Assembly (NCBI RefSeq): GCF_900091725.1
Contig: NZ_FMBW01000073.1
Span: 1 to 47,744, forward strand
Origin: Streptomyces sp. DvalAA-43
GTDB taxonomy: Bacteria; Actinomycetota; Actinomycetes; Streptomycetales; Streptomycetaceae
Reading direction: 5' to 3'
Length of the DNA: 47,744 nucleotides
Part shown: positions 8,340 to 15,593 of the stretch, one piece after another
How positions within the stretch are numbered: position 1 is the first letter of the stretch
Layout of the letters: each line of letters opens with the position of its first letter
Position numbers and translations under genes: made by a program
Notes under the pieces: generated by a model
The model's input: only the letters and a program-made list of their open reading frames with translations
The model's database searches: none
What the model was told of the DNA's origin: nothing

Positions 8340-9293
8340 GTGCAGCGCTGGCGTGGCTTGGAGGACATCCCCCAGGACTGGGGACGCAGCGTCGTCACCA
8401 TCGGCTCCTACGACGGGGTGCACCGCGGACACCAGCTGATCATCGGGCGCGCTGTGGAGCGCGCCCGCGAGCTGGGCGTTCCCTCGGTCGTGGTGACCTT
8501 CGACCCGCATCCCAGCGAGGTCGTACGGCCCGGCAGCCACCCGCCGCTGCTCGCCCCGCACCACCGGCGCGCCGAGCTGATGGCGGAGCTGGGGGTGGAC
8601 GCGGTGCTCATCCTGCCGTTCACCGCCGAGTTCTCGAAGCTGGCACCGGCCGACTTCATCGTGAAGGTCCTCGTCGACAAGCTGCACGCACAGCTGGTCA
8701 TCGAGGGGCCCAACTTCCGCTTCGGCCACAAGGCCGCCGGGAACGTACAGCTGCTCACCGAGTTCGGTGAGACCTACGACTACGCCGTCGAGGTCATCGA
8801 CCTGTACGTGAGCGGCGAGGCGGGCGGCGGCGAGCCGTTCTCCTCCACCCTCACCCGTCGGCTGGTGGCCGAGGGCGATGTCGCGGGCGCCGCCGAGATC
8901 CTGGGCCGCCCGCACCGGGTCGAGGGCATCGTGGTCCGCGGCGCGCAGCGCGGCCGCGAGCTCGGCTTCCCCACGGCCAACGTGGAGACCCTGCCGCACA
9001 CCGCGATCCCCGCCGACGGCGTCTACGCGGGGTGGCTGAACGTGGACGGCGAGGCGATGCCCGCCGCGATCTCGGTCGGCACGAACCCGCAGTTCGACGC
9101 CACGGAGCGAACGGTGGAGGCGTACGCGATCGACCGCGTCGGCCTCGATCTGTACGGGCTCCATGTCGCGGTGGACTTCCTCGCGTATGTGCGCGGGATG
9201 CTGAAGTTCGAGTCGATCGACGATCTGCTCGTCGCGATGGCCGCCGATGTGAAGCGGTGCAGCGAGCTGATCTCAGCGTACGAGCGCGGCTGA
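8340..9293 (+). CDS. ribF: Bifunctional riboflavin kinase / FAD synthetase
   Basis: A 317-residue enzyme that phosphorylates riboflavin to FMN and adenylylates FMN to FAD. The N-terminal nucleotidyltransferase part shows SYDGVHRGHQ and VTFDPHPSEV, with IEGPNFRFGHKAAG further on. The C-terminal riboflavin-kinase part shows RGRELGFPTANV, DGVYAGW and the ISVGTNPQFD strand. I chose the GTG at 8340 because GAGGAG lies about 8 bases upstream and the resulting length is normal for actinobacterial RibF. An earlier in-frame ATG would overlap the preceding gene. ribF commonly follows truB in actinomycetes; here one large gene intervenes. Confidence 0.95.
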   Translation: MQRWRGLEDIPQDWGRSVVTIGSYDGVHRGHQLIIGRAVERARELGVPSVVVTFDPHPSEVVRPGSHPPLLAPHHRRAELMAELGVDAVLILPFTAEFSKLAPADFIVKVLVDKLHAQLVIEGPNFRFGHKAAGNVQLLTEFGETYDYAVEVIDLYVSGEAGGGEPFSSTLTRRLVAEGDVAGAAEILGRPHRVEGIVVRGAQRGRELGFPTANVETLPHTAIPADGVYAGWLNVDGEAMPAAISVGTNPQFDATERTVEAYAIDRVGLDLYGLHVAVDFLAYVRGMLKFESIDDLLVAMAADVKRCSELISAYERG

Positions 9294-9346
9294 ACCCCCG
9301 CCGCGCGCGTAGGGGCGCGGCCGGTCTTCTTCCCGTGGGGCGACTC

Positions 9347-9379
9347 GGGGCCGGAACCGTCCTCGACGGTCCCGGCCCC
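9347..9379. terminator. Bidirectional hairpin between ribF and the ABC importer
   Basis: Fifteen-base arms at 9347-9361 and 9365-9379 pair with a single mismatch around a 3-base loop. The element sits between the convergent ribF (+) and ABC-ATPase (-) genes, so it probably terminates both. Confidence 0.75.
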
Positions 9380-9402
9380 GCGTCCTCGTATAGGCGGCCG
9401 GG

Positions 9403-10398
9403 TCAGGGGCGCGCCTTCGCGGCGGCGACCGCCCAGTGGCACGCCACCTGTGTCTGCCCGCCGCCCGCGAGCACCGGCAGATCCTGCGTACGGCAGGCCT
9501 CCGCGACGCCCGCCCGTTCCGCCTCGCCCGACGCCAGCACCTGGCAGCGGGCATGGAACCGGCAGCCGGACGGCACCCTGGACGGGTCCGGCGGCTCACC
9601 GGTCAGGATCACCGGCTCGGCCCCGGACTCCGGGAGCACCGACAACAGCGCCTGGGTGTACGGATGCTGAGGAGCCGTCAATATCTGCTCCACCTTTCCC
9701 GTCTCCACGATCCGCCCGAGGTACATCACCGCGACCCGGTCCGCGATGTTCCACGCCAGACCGAGATCGTGCGTGACCACCAGGGCGGACAGGCCCAGCT
9801 CGTCCCGCAGTCGCAGCAGCAGAGCCAGGATCTCCCCGCGCACCGAGGCGTCGAGCGAGGCCACCGGTTCGTCGGCGACGATCAGCTCGGGCTCCAGGAC
9901 GAGCGCGCCCGCGATCACGACCCGCTGGCGCTGACCGCCGGACAGCTCATGCGGATAGCGCAGGAAGAATCGTTCCGGCGGCCGAAGACCGGCCCGCGAC
10001 AGCGCCCCGGCGACCGCCTCCCGCTCGTCCCCGGCGTAGCCGTGGATCCGCAGGCCCTCGGCGACGGCGTCGTACACCGTGTGCCTCGGATTGAGCGAAC
10101 CGCTGGGATCCTGGAGCACCAGCTGGACCCGCTTGCGGTACGTCTTCAGCGCCCGGCTCGCGTAGTCGAGCGGCTTGCCGCCGAAGGTGACCTGGCCGGA
10201 CGTCGGCGGGACCAGCCCCAGCAGCGAACGCGCCAGCGTCGTCTTGCCGCAGCCCGACTCGCCGACCAGTGCGACGATCTCGCCGGGCCGGATGTCCAGG
10301 TCGACACTGTCCACGGCCCGCGCCGGGGCGGCCCCGCGCCGGCCGGGGAAGGTGACCTTCAGCCCCTGGGCGCTGAGCAGCGCAGTGGTGGTGGTCAT
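9403..10398 (-). CDS. Oligopeptide/dipeptide ABC transporter ATPase (DppF/OppF type)
   Basis: A 331-residue ABC ATPase. Walker A is GESGCGKT at residues 46-53, the signature is LSGGQRQRV and Walker B is LIVADEP, with the switch His in VVTHDLG. The C-terminal extension containing GCRFHARC is the oligo_HPY region found only in peptide/nickel importer ATPases. It should power uptake together with the second ATPase encoded just upstream. The ATG at 10398 overlaps the stop of that gene (10395-10397) and has an AAGGAG-type site. It is the last gene of the minus-strand importer operon, which ends at the hairpin at 9347-9379. Confidence 0.93.
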   Translation of the reverse strand: MTTTTALLSAQGLKVTFPGRRGAAPARAVDSVDLDIRPGEIVALVGESGCGKTTLARSLLGLVPPTSGQVTFGGKPLDYASRALKTYRKRVQLVLQDPSGSLNPRHTVYDAVAEGLRIHGYAGDEREAVAGALSRAGLRPPERFFLRYPHELSGGQRQRVVIAGALVLEPELIVADEPVASLDASVRGEILALLLRLRDELGLSALVVTHDLGLAWNIADRVAVMYLGRIVETGKVEQILTAPQHPYTQALLSVLPESGAEPVILTGEPPDPSRVPSGCRFHARCQVLASGEAERAGVAEACRTQDLPVLAGGGQTQVACHWAVAAAKARP

Positions 10399-11417
10399 GG
10401 TGTGCTCCTTGCTTCCTCGGCGCCCGGCCGGGCCGCGACCGCCCCCGGCTCCACCAGCACGCAGGCGGCCCGCCGCTCCGGCCCCGCGTCCCGCAGCTCC
10501 TGATCCTCGGTCACGCAGGACTCCAGGGCCACCGGACAGCGCGGATGGAAGGTGCAGCCGCCGGGCAGCGCCGACGGGTCCGGCGGATCGCCGGGCAGCC
10601 CGCGGGGCGCGAACCGGGAGGCCGGGTCGCCGATGCGCGGGAACGCGCCGGACAGGGCCTTGCCGTACGGATGGTGCGCGTTCTCGTAGACCTCGGACGC
10701 CGGGCCCTCCTCGACGACCCGGCCCGCGTACATCACCGCGAGCCGGTCGCAGGTGTCGGAGAGCACCGCGAGGTCATGGCTGATCATGATCAGGCCGAGG
10801 TCCTGCTCGGACACCAGCTGCTCGATCAGCCGCAGGATCTGGGCCTGGATCATCACATCGAGAGCCGTGGTCGGCTCGTCCGCGATGATCAGCCCCGGGT
10901 CGCAGGCGAGCGCCATCGCGATCATCACGCGCTGGCGTTGACCGCCGGAGAGCTCGTGCGGATAGGCGGAGGCGCGGGCGGCGGGCAGCCCCACCTGCTC
11001 CAGCAGCTCGCCGGCCTTCTTCGCCGCACCGGCCTGCGTCGCCTTCCGGTGCAGCAGAATCGGTTCGGCGATCTGTTCTCCGATGCGGTGCACCGCGTTG
11101 AGCGAGTGCATCGCGCCCTGGAAGACGATCGACGCGCCTGCCCAGCGCACCGCCCGGACCTGGCCCCACTTCATGGTGAGGACGTCCTCGCCGTTCAGCA
11201 GGATCTCGCCGGAGACCTTCGTGCCGGCGGGCAGCAGCCGCAGCAGCGCGAGCGCCAGCGTCGACTTCCCGCAGCCCGACTCGCCGGCGATGCCGAGCTT
11301 CTGCCCCGCGTCGACCGAGAGGTTCACACCGCGGACGGCCTGTGCTCCGCCGGCGTACGTCACCGTGAGGTCCCGTACGTCCAGGAGCGGTGTCTTGCGG
11401 ATGCTCGTCGTGCTCAA
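10395..11417 (-). CDS. Oligopeptide/dipeptide ABC transporter ATPase (DppD/OppD type)
   Basis: A 340-residue ABC ATPase with Walker A GESGCGKS (residues 45-52), signature LSGGQRQRV, Walker B LIIADEP and a C-terminal GCTFHPRCP oligo_HPY motif. I chose a TTG start at 11417. It overlaps the TGA of the upstream permease (TTGA), gives MSTTSIRKTPLLDVRDL, and has a G-rich site just before it. A larger frame extending upstream would lie wholly inside the permease gene. It partners the 9403-10398 ATPase in a heterodimeric motor. Confidence 0.9.
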   Translation of the reverse strand: MSTTSIRKTPLLDVRDLTVTYAGGAQAVRGVNLSVDAGQKLGIAGESGCGKSTLALALLRLLPAGTKVSGEILLNGEDVLTMKWGQVRAVRWAGASIVFQGAMHSLNAVHRIGEQIAEPILLHRKATQAGAAKKAGELLEQVGLPAARASAYPHELSGGQRQRVMIAMALACDPGLIIADEPTTALDVMIQAQILRLIEQLVSEQDLGLIMISHDLAVLSDTCDRLAVMYAGRVVEEGPASEVYENAHHPYGKALSGAFPRIGDPASRFAPRGLPGDPPDPSALPGGCTFHPRCPVALESCVTEDQELRDAGPERRAACVLVEPGAVAARPGAEEARSTP

Positions 11418-12355
11418 CGGGCCACCCCCAGCTTGGGATTGAGGACGGACTCGATGGCGCGGCCGCACAGCGTGAACGCCAGGGCCACCAGGGCGATGGC
11501 GATGCCGGGCGGTGCCAGGTACCACCAGTCGCCCGCGCTGACGGCGCCCGCCTCGCGAGCGTCCTGGAGCATGCCGCCCCAGGAGGTGGTGGTCGGGTCG
11601 CTGAGACCGAGGAAGGCCAGGGTGGCCTCGGTGAGGATCGCGCTGGAGATCACCAGTGTGGTCTGCGCCAGCACCAGCGGCATCACGTTCGGCAGCACGT
11701 GCCGGATCATGATGTGCCCGTGACCGCCGCCCAGTGCGCGGGCGCGTTCGATGTACGGGCGCGACTCCACCGCGAGCGTCTGGGCCCGCACCAGCCGGGC
11801 CGTGGTCGGCCAGGTCGTGACCCCGATCGCGATGATGACCGTCCACATCGAGCGGTCCATCACGGTGGCGAGCGCGATGGCGAGGACCAGGGTCGGCATC
11901 ACCAGGAACCAGTCGGTGATCCGCATCAGGACCGTCGAGTACCAGCCGTGGAAGTGGCCCGCGACGATGCCGACGACCGTACCGATGGCGACGCACAGAA
12001 ACGCCGCGAGCAGCCCGACCGTCAGCGAGACCCGGGTACCCCACACCAGCAGGGCCAGCACACTGCGTCCGAACTGATCGGTGCCCAGCGGGAATTCACC
12101 GCTCGGCGACTCCAGCGCGCCACCCGGGGCGTCGGTGACGCTCTGCGAGTCGGCGCCGACGAGCTGCGGCGCGAACAGGGCGACCAACGCGATCGCGACG
12201 AGCGCGGCCAGACCCCACAGTCCGCTCCGGTGGCCCCGGTACGCCCGCCAGAAGCGGGCGGCGGACCGGCGCTTGCGCGCGCGGGCCAGAGCGCGTGGAT
12301 TCCCCTCGGTCTCCGCCTTCGTGGGCGTGGGCGTGGGCATGGATTCGGTCGTCAT
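11414..12355 (-). CDS. Peptide ABC transporter permease (DppC/OppC type)
   Basis: A 313-residue inner-membrane permease. A charged N-terminal ~45 residues precedes the first membrane helix (GLWGLAALVAIALVALFAPQ). The large periplasmic-type loop contains GTDQFGRSVLALLVWGTRVS, a DppC/OppC hallmark, and the EAA-type coupling motif is RARALGGGHGHIMIRHVLPN. At least five further hydrophobic segments follow. The ATG at 12355 overlaps the stop of the upstream permease (ATGA), and the stop overlaps the downstream TTG start, so three genes are translationally chained. Confidence 0.92.
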   Translation of the reverse strand: MTTESMPTPTPTKAETEGNPRALARARKRRSAARFWRAYRGHRSGLWGLAALVAIALVALFAPQLVGADSQSVTDAPGGALESPSGEFPLGTDQFGRSVLALLVWGTRVSLTVGLLAAFLCVAIGTVVGIVAGHFHGWYSTVLMRITDWFLVMPTLVLAIALATVMDRSMWTVIIAIGVTTWPTTARLVRAQTLAVESRPYIERARALGGGHGHIMIRHVLPNVMPLVLAQTTLVISSAILTEATLAFLGLSDPTTTSWGGMLQDAREAGAVSAGDWWYLAPPGIAIALVALAFTLCGRAIESVLNPKLGVAR

Positions 12356-13434
12356 CGGCCCACCCGGGGATCGAGCAGCGGATAGAGCACGTCGGCAAGG
12401 GTGTTCGCCAGGATCACCGCGGTGGCGAAGACGAAGAACAGCGCTTGCACGAGCGGGAGATCGGGCACGCTGAGTGCCTGGTAGAAGAGGCCGCCGAGGC
12501 CCGGCCAGGAGAACACCGTCTCGACCAGGATCTGTCCGGCGACCACATGCCCGAGGTTCACGAACATCAGAGTGAAGGTCGGCAGCATCGCGTTCGGCAC
12601 GGCGTGCTTGCGGCGTACGACATCGTCCCGCAGCCCCTTCGCGCGGGCCGTCGTCAGATAGTCGCTGCCCATCTCGTCGAGCAGCGAGGAGCGCATCACC
12701 AGCAGCGTCTGCGCGTACCCGACGGCGACCAGCGTGATCACCGGAAGAACCAGATGGTGCGCCACGTCCAGGACGTAGGCGAAGCCGGTCTCGTTGCCCG
12801 ACTCCAGCCCGCCGGTCGGGAACATCCCGGGGATCGGGCCGATGCCCACCGAGAAGACGATGATCAGGAGCAGGCCCAGCCAGAACGACGGCACGGAGTA
12901 GAGCGTGAGCGCGAACGCGGTGTTGAAGCGGTCGCTCAGGGAGCCGTTGCGCCAGGCGGTCCGGGTGCCGAGCCAGATGCCGAGCGCGGTGTAGAGGACG
13001 TACGAGGTGCCGGTGAGGAGCAGGGTCGCCGGTAGCGCCTCGGTGATCTTGTCGATGACCGGCGCGTGGAACTGGAACGAGGTGCCGAAGTCGCCCGTGA
13101 GGGCGTCTGCGACATAGGTCGTGAACTGCTGCCACATCGGCTGGTCGAGTCCGAACTGATGCCGCAGCGACTGGAGTTGCTCGGCGGACACGGGCCGGCC
13201 GCCCGTCATCTGCTTCACCGGGTCGCTGGGGAGCAGCCGGAAGAGGAAGAAGCTGGTGACCAGGACCGCGAACAGCGATACCGCTGCCCCCGCGATCTTG
13301 GCCGCCACGTACTGGAGATAGGCCTTGGTGTTGCGCGCCCGTGGACCGCGGGCGGCCGACGCGCCGGGCTGAGCCGGGCCGTCGGTGTCCGCGTCCGCGA
13401 TCTGCACGAGCGCCGGAGTGCTGTCAGCTGTCAT
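12352..13434 (-). CDS. Peptide ABC transporter permease (DppB/OppB type)
   Basis: A 360-residue permease with a hydrophilic N-terminal extension of ~40 residues. The first helix (AGAAVSLFAVLVTSFFLFRLLP) is followed by DPVKQMTGGRPVSAEQLQ, as in DppB/OppB proteins. Later come the coupling loop (DYLTTARAKGLRDDVVRRKH) and a VFSWPGLGGL motif. It forms the translocation pore with the 11414-12355 permease. It is separated from the binding-protein gene by a hairpin, which may set a lower expression level for the membrane parts. Confidence 0.92.
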   Translation of the reverse strand: MTADSTPALVQIADADTDGPAQPGASAARGPRARNTKAYLQYVAAKIAGAAVSLFAVLVTSFFLFRLLPSDPVKQMTGGRPVSAEQLQSLRHQFGLDQPMWQQFTTYVADALTGDFGTSFQFHAPVIDKITEALPATLLLTGTSYVLYTALGIWLGTRTAWRNGSLSDRFNTAFALTLYSVPSFWLGLLLIIVFSVGIGPIPGMFPTGGLESGNETGFAYVLDVAHHLVLPVITLVAVGYAQTLLVMRSSLLDEMGSDYLTTARAKGLRDDVVRRKHAVPNAMLPTFTLMFVNLGHVVAGQILVETVFSWPGLGGLFYQALSVPDLPLVQALFFVFATAVILANTLADVLYPLLDPRVGR

Positions 13435-13464
13435 GGGGAACTCTCGTTACTCGTGCTGCACGTG

Positions 13465-13507
13465 GAGGGGCCGGCCGGCGGGGCGGGTGCTCCCCGGCCG
13501 GCCCCTC
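13465..13507 (-). terminator. Intra-operon hairpin between binding protein and permeases
   Basis: A perfect 14-bp stem (arms 13465-13478 and 13494-13507, starting GAGGGGCCGG) lies in the 90-base gap after the solute-binding-protein gene. Such stems commonly stabilise the binding-protein message or partly terminate before the permease genes. Confidence 0.65.
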
Positions 13508-13524
13508 TTCACCCGTCCGAGTGA

Positions 13525-15396
13525 TTACTCGCGGTCGTCCGCCGTGTTGCGGCGGCGCATCGCGATGAACAGCCCGCCGCCGACGAGCACCACGACCACC
13601 ACGATGATGCCGACGACGACGCCGGTGGAGCCCGACCCGCCGGAACCGTCCGAACTGCCGCCGGACGCGGGAACGGCCGACCACCAGCTCCAGTAGCCGT
13701 CCTGGCCGTAGATGTTCCCGGCCGCCTCGGGCATGGTCGTGATCGACTTGATCTGGTCGGTGCGGTACGCCTCCAGCGCGTTCGGGTACGCGATGACGCT
13801 CATGTACCCGGAGTCGTAGAGCCACGACTGCATCTGGTCGACGATCTCGGTGCGCTTGGCGGGGTCGTACTCGGCGAGCTGCTTCTTGTAGAGCTCGTCG
13901 TACTTCTTGTCGCAGATGAAGTTGTCGGTGGAGGCGCTGTCCTTCGCCTTCGCCGGCAGTGCGGCGCAGGTGTGGATGCCGAGGACGAAGTCGGGGTCCG
14001 GGTTGACCGACCAGCCGTCGAAGGCCAGGTCGTACTCACCGGCATACCAGGGAACGGAGACGTCGTCGAGGCAGTCGACCTTCAGGCCGATGCCGAGCTT
14101 GCCCCACCACTCCTTGAGGTACTTGCCGACCGCCTTGTCGTTGGGGTCCGTGGCGTGGCAGAGGATGCGCAGGTCGAGCGGCTTGCCGTCCTTGCCGACC
14201 CGCTGGTCGCCCTTGAGCCGGTAGCCCGCCTCGTCGAGCAGCCTGGCCGCCTTGGCCGGGTCGTAGGCGAGGCTCTGCTCGGCGGTGGGCTGCCAGTGGT
14301 ACGCGGAGAAGCGCGGCGGGATGTAGCCCTGGCCCTCGACGGCGTGGCCCTGGAAGACCTTGTCGATGATGGTCTTGCGGTCGATGGACAGGAAGAGGGC
14401 CTGGCGCACCTTCTGGTCGAGAAGGGCCTTGTTGCCGTCGCCGAACTTCTTGCCGTCCTTGGTCTGCGCGCCCGGGTTGGCGGCCAGCGCGAAGAAGCGG
14501 CGGCCGGGACCCTCGTTGACCTTGACGTTCTTCTCGCCCTTGAGGGACGCGGCCTGAGCGGGCGTCAGCGCGGGGGAGCCGGCGACGAAGGAGACCTCGC
14601 CCTTGCGCAGCGCGGCGACGGCGGCGTCCTGGTCCTTGTACGTCTTGAAGACCAGCTCGTCGAACTTGGGTCTGCCGCGCCAGAAGTCCTTGTTGGCCTT
14701 GAGCTTCACATACTGGTCGACCTTGTAGTCGGTCAGGATGAACGGCCCGTTGCCGACGACCGGGAACGACGTGTCGTTGTTGAACTTGGAGAAGTCACCG
14801 ACCTTCTCCCAGACGTGCTTCGGCACGATCGGCACATCGAGTGCCGCCATGGTGGCCTGCGGCTCCTTGAGCTCGATGACCAGCTGGGTCGGGCTGGGAG
14901 CCGTGACCTTCTTGAAGTTCGCGACGAAGTTGCCGTTGGCCTGCGCGGCGCCCTCGTCGGTCATCATCTTGTTGAACGTCCAGGCCGCGTCCTCGGCGGT
15001 GGCCTGCTGCCCGTCCGACCACTTCGAGTCGGACCGGATGGTGTACGTCCAGGTCAACTTGTCCGCGGACGGCTCCCACTTGGTGGCCAGGCCGGGGATC
15101 GCGTGGTTGTCCTTGGTGTCGTAGTTGGTGAGGAAGTCGTACATGAGCCGGGTGATGCTGGTGCTGAGCAGCTTCTGGGCCAGGAACGGGCTCATCGAGT
15201 CGGCGCTCTGTGCGACGGCGACGGTCAGTGTCGACTTCCCGCCGTCGGCTGCCTGCGCCTGCTGCGGTGCGGCGCCGAGCGGCACACCCGGGACGACGGA
15301 CCCGGCGGCCAGCGCCAGTGCGGCGGCACCGGAGGCCAGGAGCACACGCAGCCGTGTGCGTGGCTTGGCGGAGCGTGGTGGAACTCTTTCGACCAT
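13525..15396 (-). CDS. Peptide ABC transporter solute-binding protein with C-terminal membrane anchor
   Basis: A 623-residue SBP_bac_5-type protein. Residues ~15-49 form a signal peptide ending AQQAQA/ADGG, with no lipobox cysteine. The mature part shows the family pattern (LTVAVAQSADSMSPFLAQKL, WTYTIRSDSKWSDGQ, ARLLDEAGYRL). Unlike typical lipoprotein binding proteins it ends in a Gly/Ser-rich linker, one membrane helix (about 593-612) and MRRRNTADDRE, so it is probably tethered through its C-terminus with the binding domain outside. The substrate is likely a peptide, though the exact ligand cannot be read from sequence. It is the first gene of the importer operon and is preceded by a good promoter match. 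Confidence 0.92.
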   Translation of the reverse strand: MVERVPPRSAKPRTRLRVLLASGAAALALAAGSVVPGVPLGAAPQQAQAADGGKSTLTVAVAQSADSMSPFLAQKLLSTSITRLMYDFLTNYDTKDNHAIPGLATKWEPSADKLTWTYTIRSDSKWSDGQQATAEDAAWTFNKMMTDEGAAQANGNFVANFKKVTAPSPTQLVIELKEPQATMAALDVPIVPKHVWEKVGDFSKFNNDTSFPVVGNGPFILTDYKVDQYVKLKANKDFWRGRPKFDELVFKTYKDQDAAVAALRKGEVSFVAGSPALTPAQAASLKGEKNVKVNEGPGRRFFALAANPGAQTKDGKKFGDGNKALLDQKVRQALFLSIDRKTIIDKVFQGHAVEGQGYIPPRFSAYHWQPTAEQSLAYDPAKAARLLDEAGYRLKGDQRVGKDGKPLDLRILCHATDPNDKAVGKYLKEWWGKLGIGLKVDCLDDVSVPWYAGEYDLAFDGWSVNPDPDFVLGIHTCAALPAKAKDSASTDNFICDKKYDELYKKQLAEYDPAKRTEIVDQMQSWLYDSGYMSVIAYPNALEAYRTDQIKSITTMPEAAGNIYGQDGYWSWWSAVPASGGSSDGSGGSGSTGVVVGIIVVVVVLVGGGLFIAMRRRNTADDRE

Positions 15397-15469
15397 GGTC
15401 AGGGACCTCGCGTCATGACTCGCACGGAGAAGGCGGGTTGATCTGTGGTTCGCCAGCTGGTGAAGCGAA

Positions 15470-15499
15470 GGTTTATCAGCGGTGGTCGAGTTGCGTCAA
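15470..15499 (-). promoter_or_regulatory. Candidate housekeeping promoter for the peptide importer operon
   Basis: Reading the minus strand, TTGACG (15499-15494) and TAAACC (15475-15470) are separated by 18 bases, a fair match to sigma-HrdB promoters. The start point would lie about 65 bases before the ATG at 15396. Confidence 0.45.
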
Positions 15500-15537
15500 C
15501 GGTCATCGAAACGGCGTGTGGGCTGCGGGAATGTGCA

Positions 15538-15571
15538 GAGGGCCCGCACCGTGGAGACGGTGCGGGCCCTC
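15538..15571 (-). terminator. Terminator of the MinD/ParA-like gene
   Basis: A perfect 15-bp stem (arms 15538-15552 and 15557-15571) with a GGAG loop, 23 bases past the stop of the minus-strand gene ending at 15594. It isolates the ESX locus from the peptide importer. Confidence 0.85.
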
Positions 15572-15593
15572 ATTGGTTCAGACCTCTGATGCC

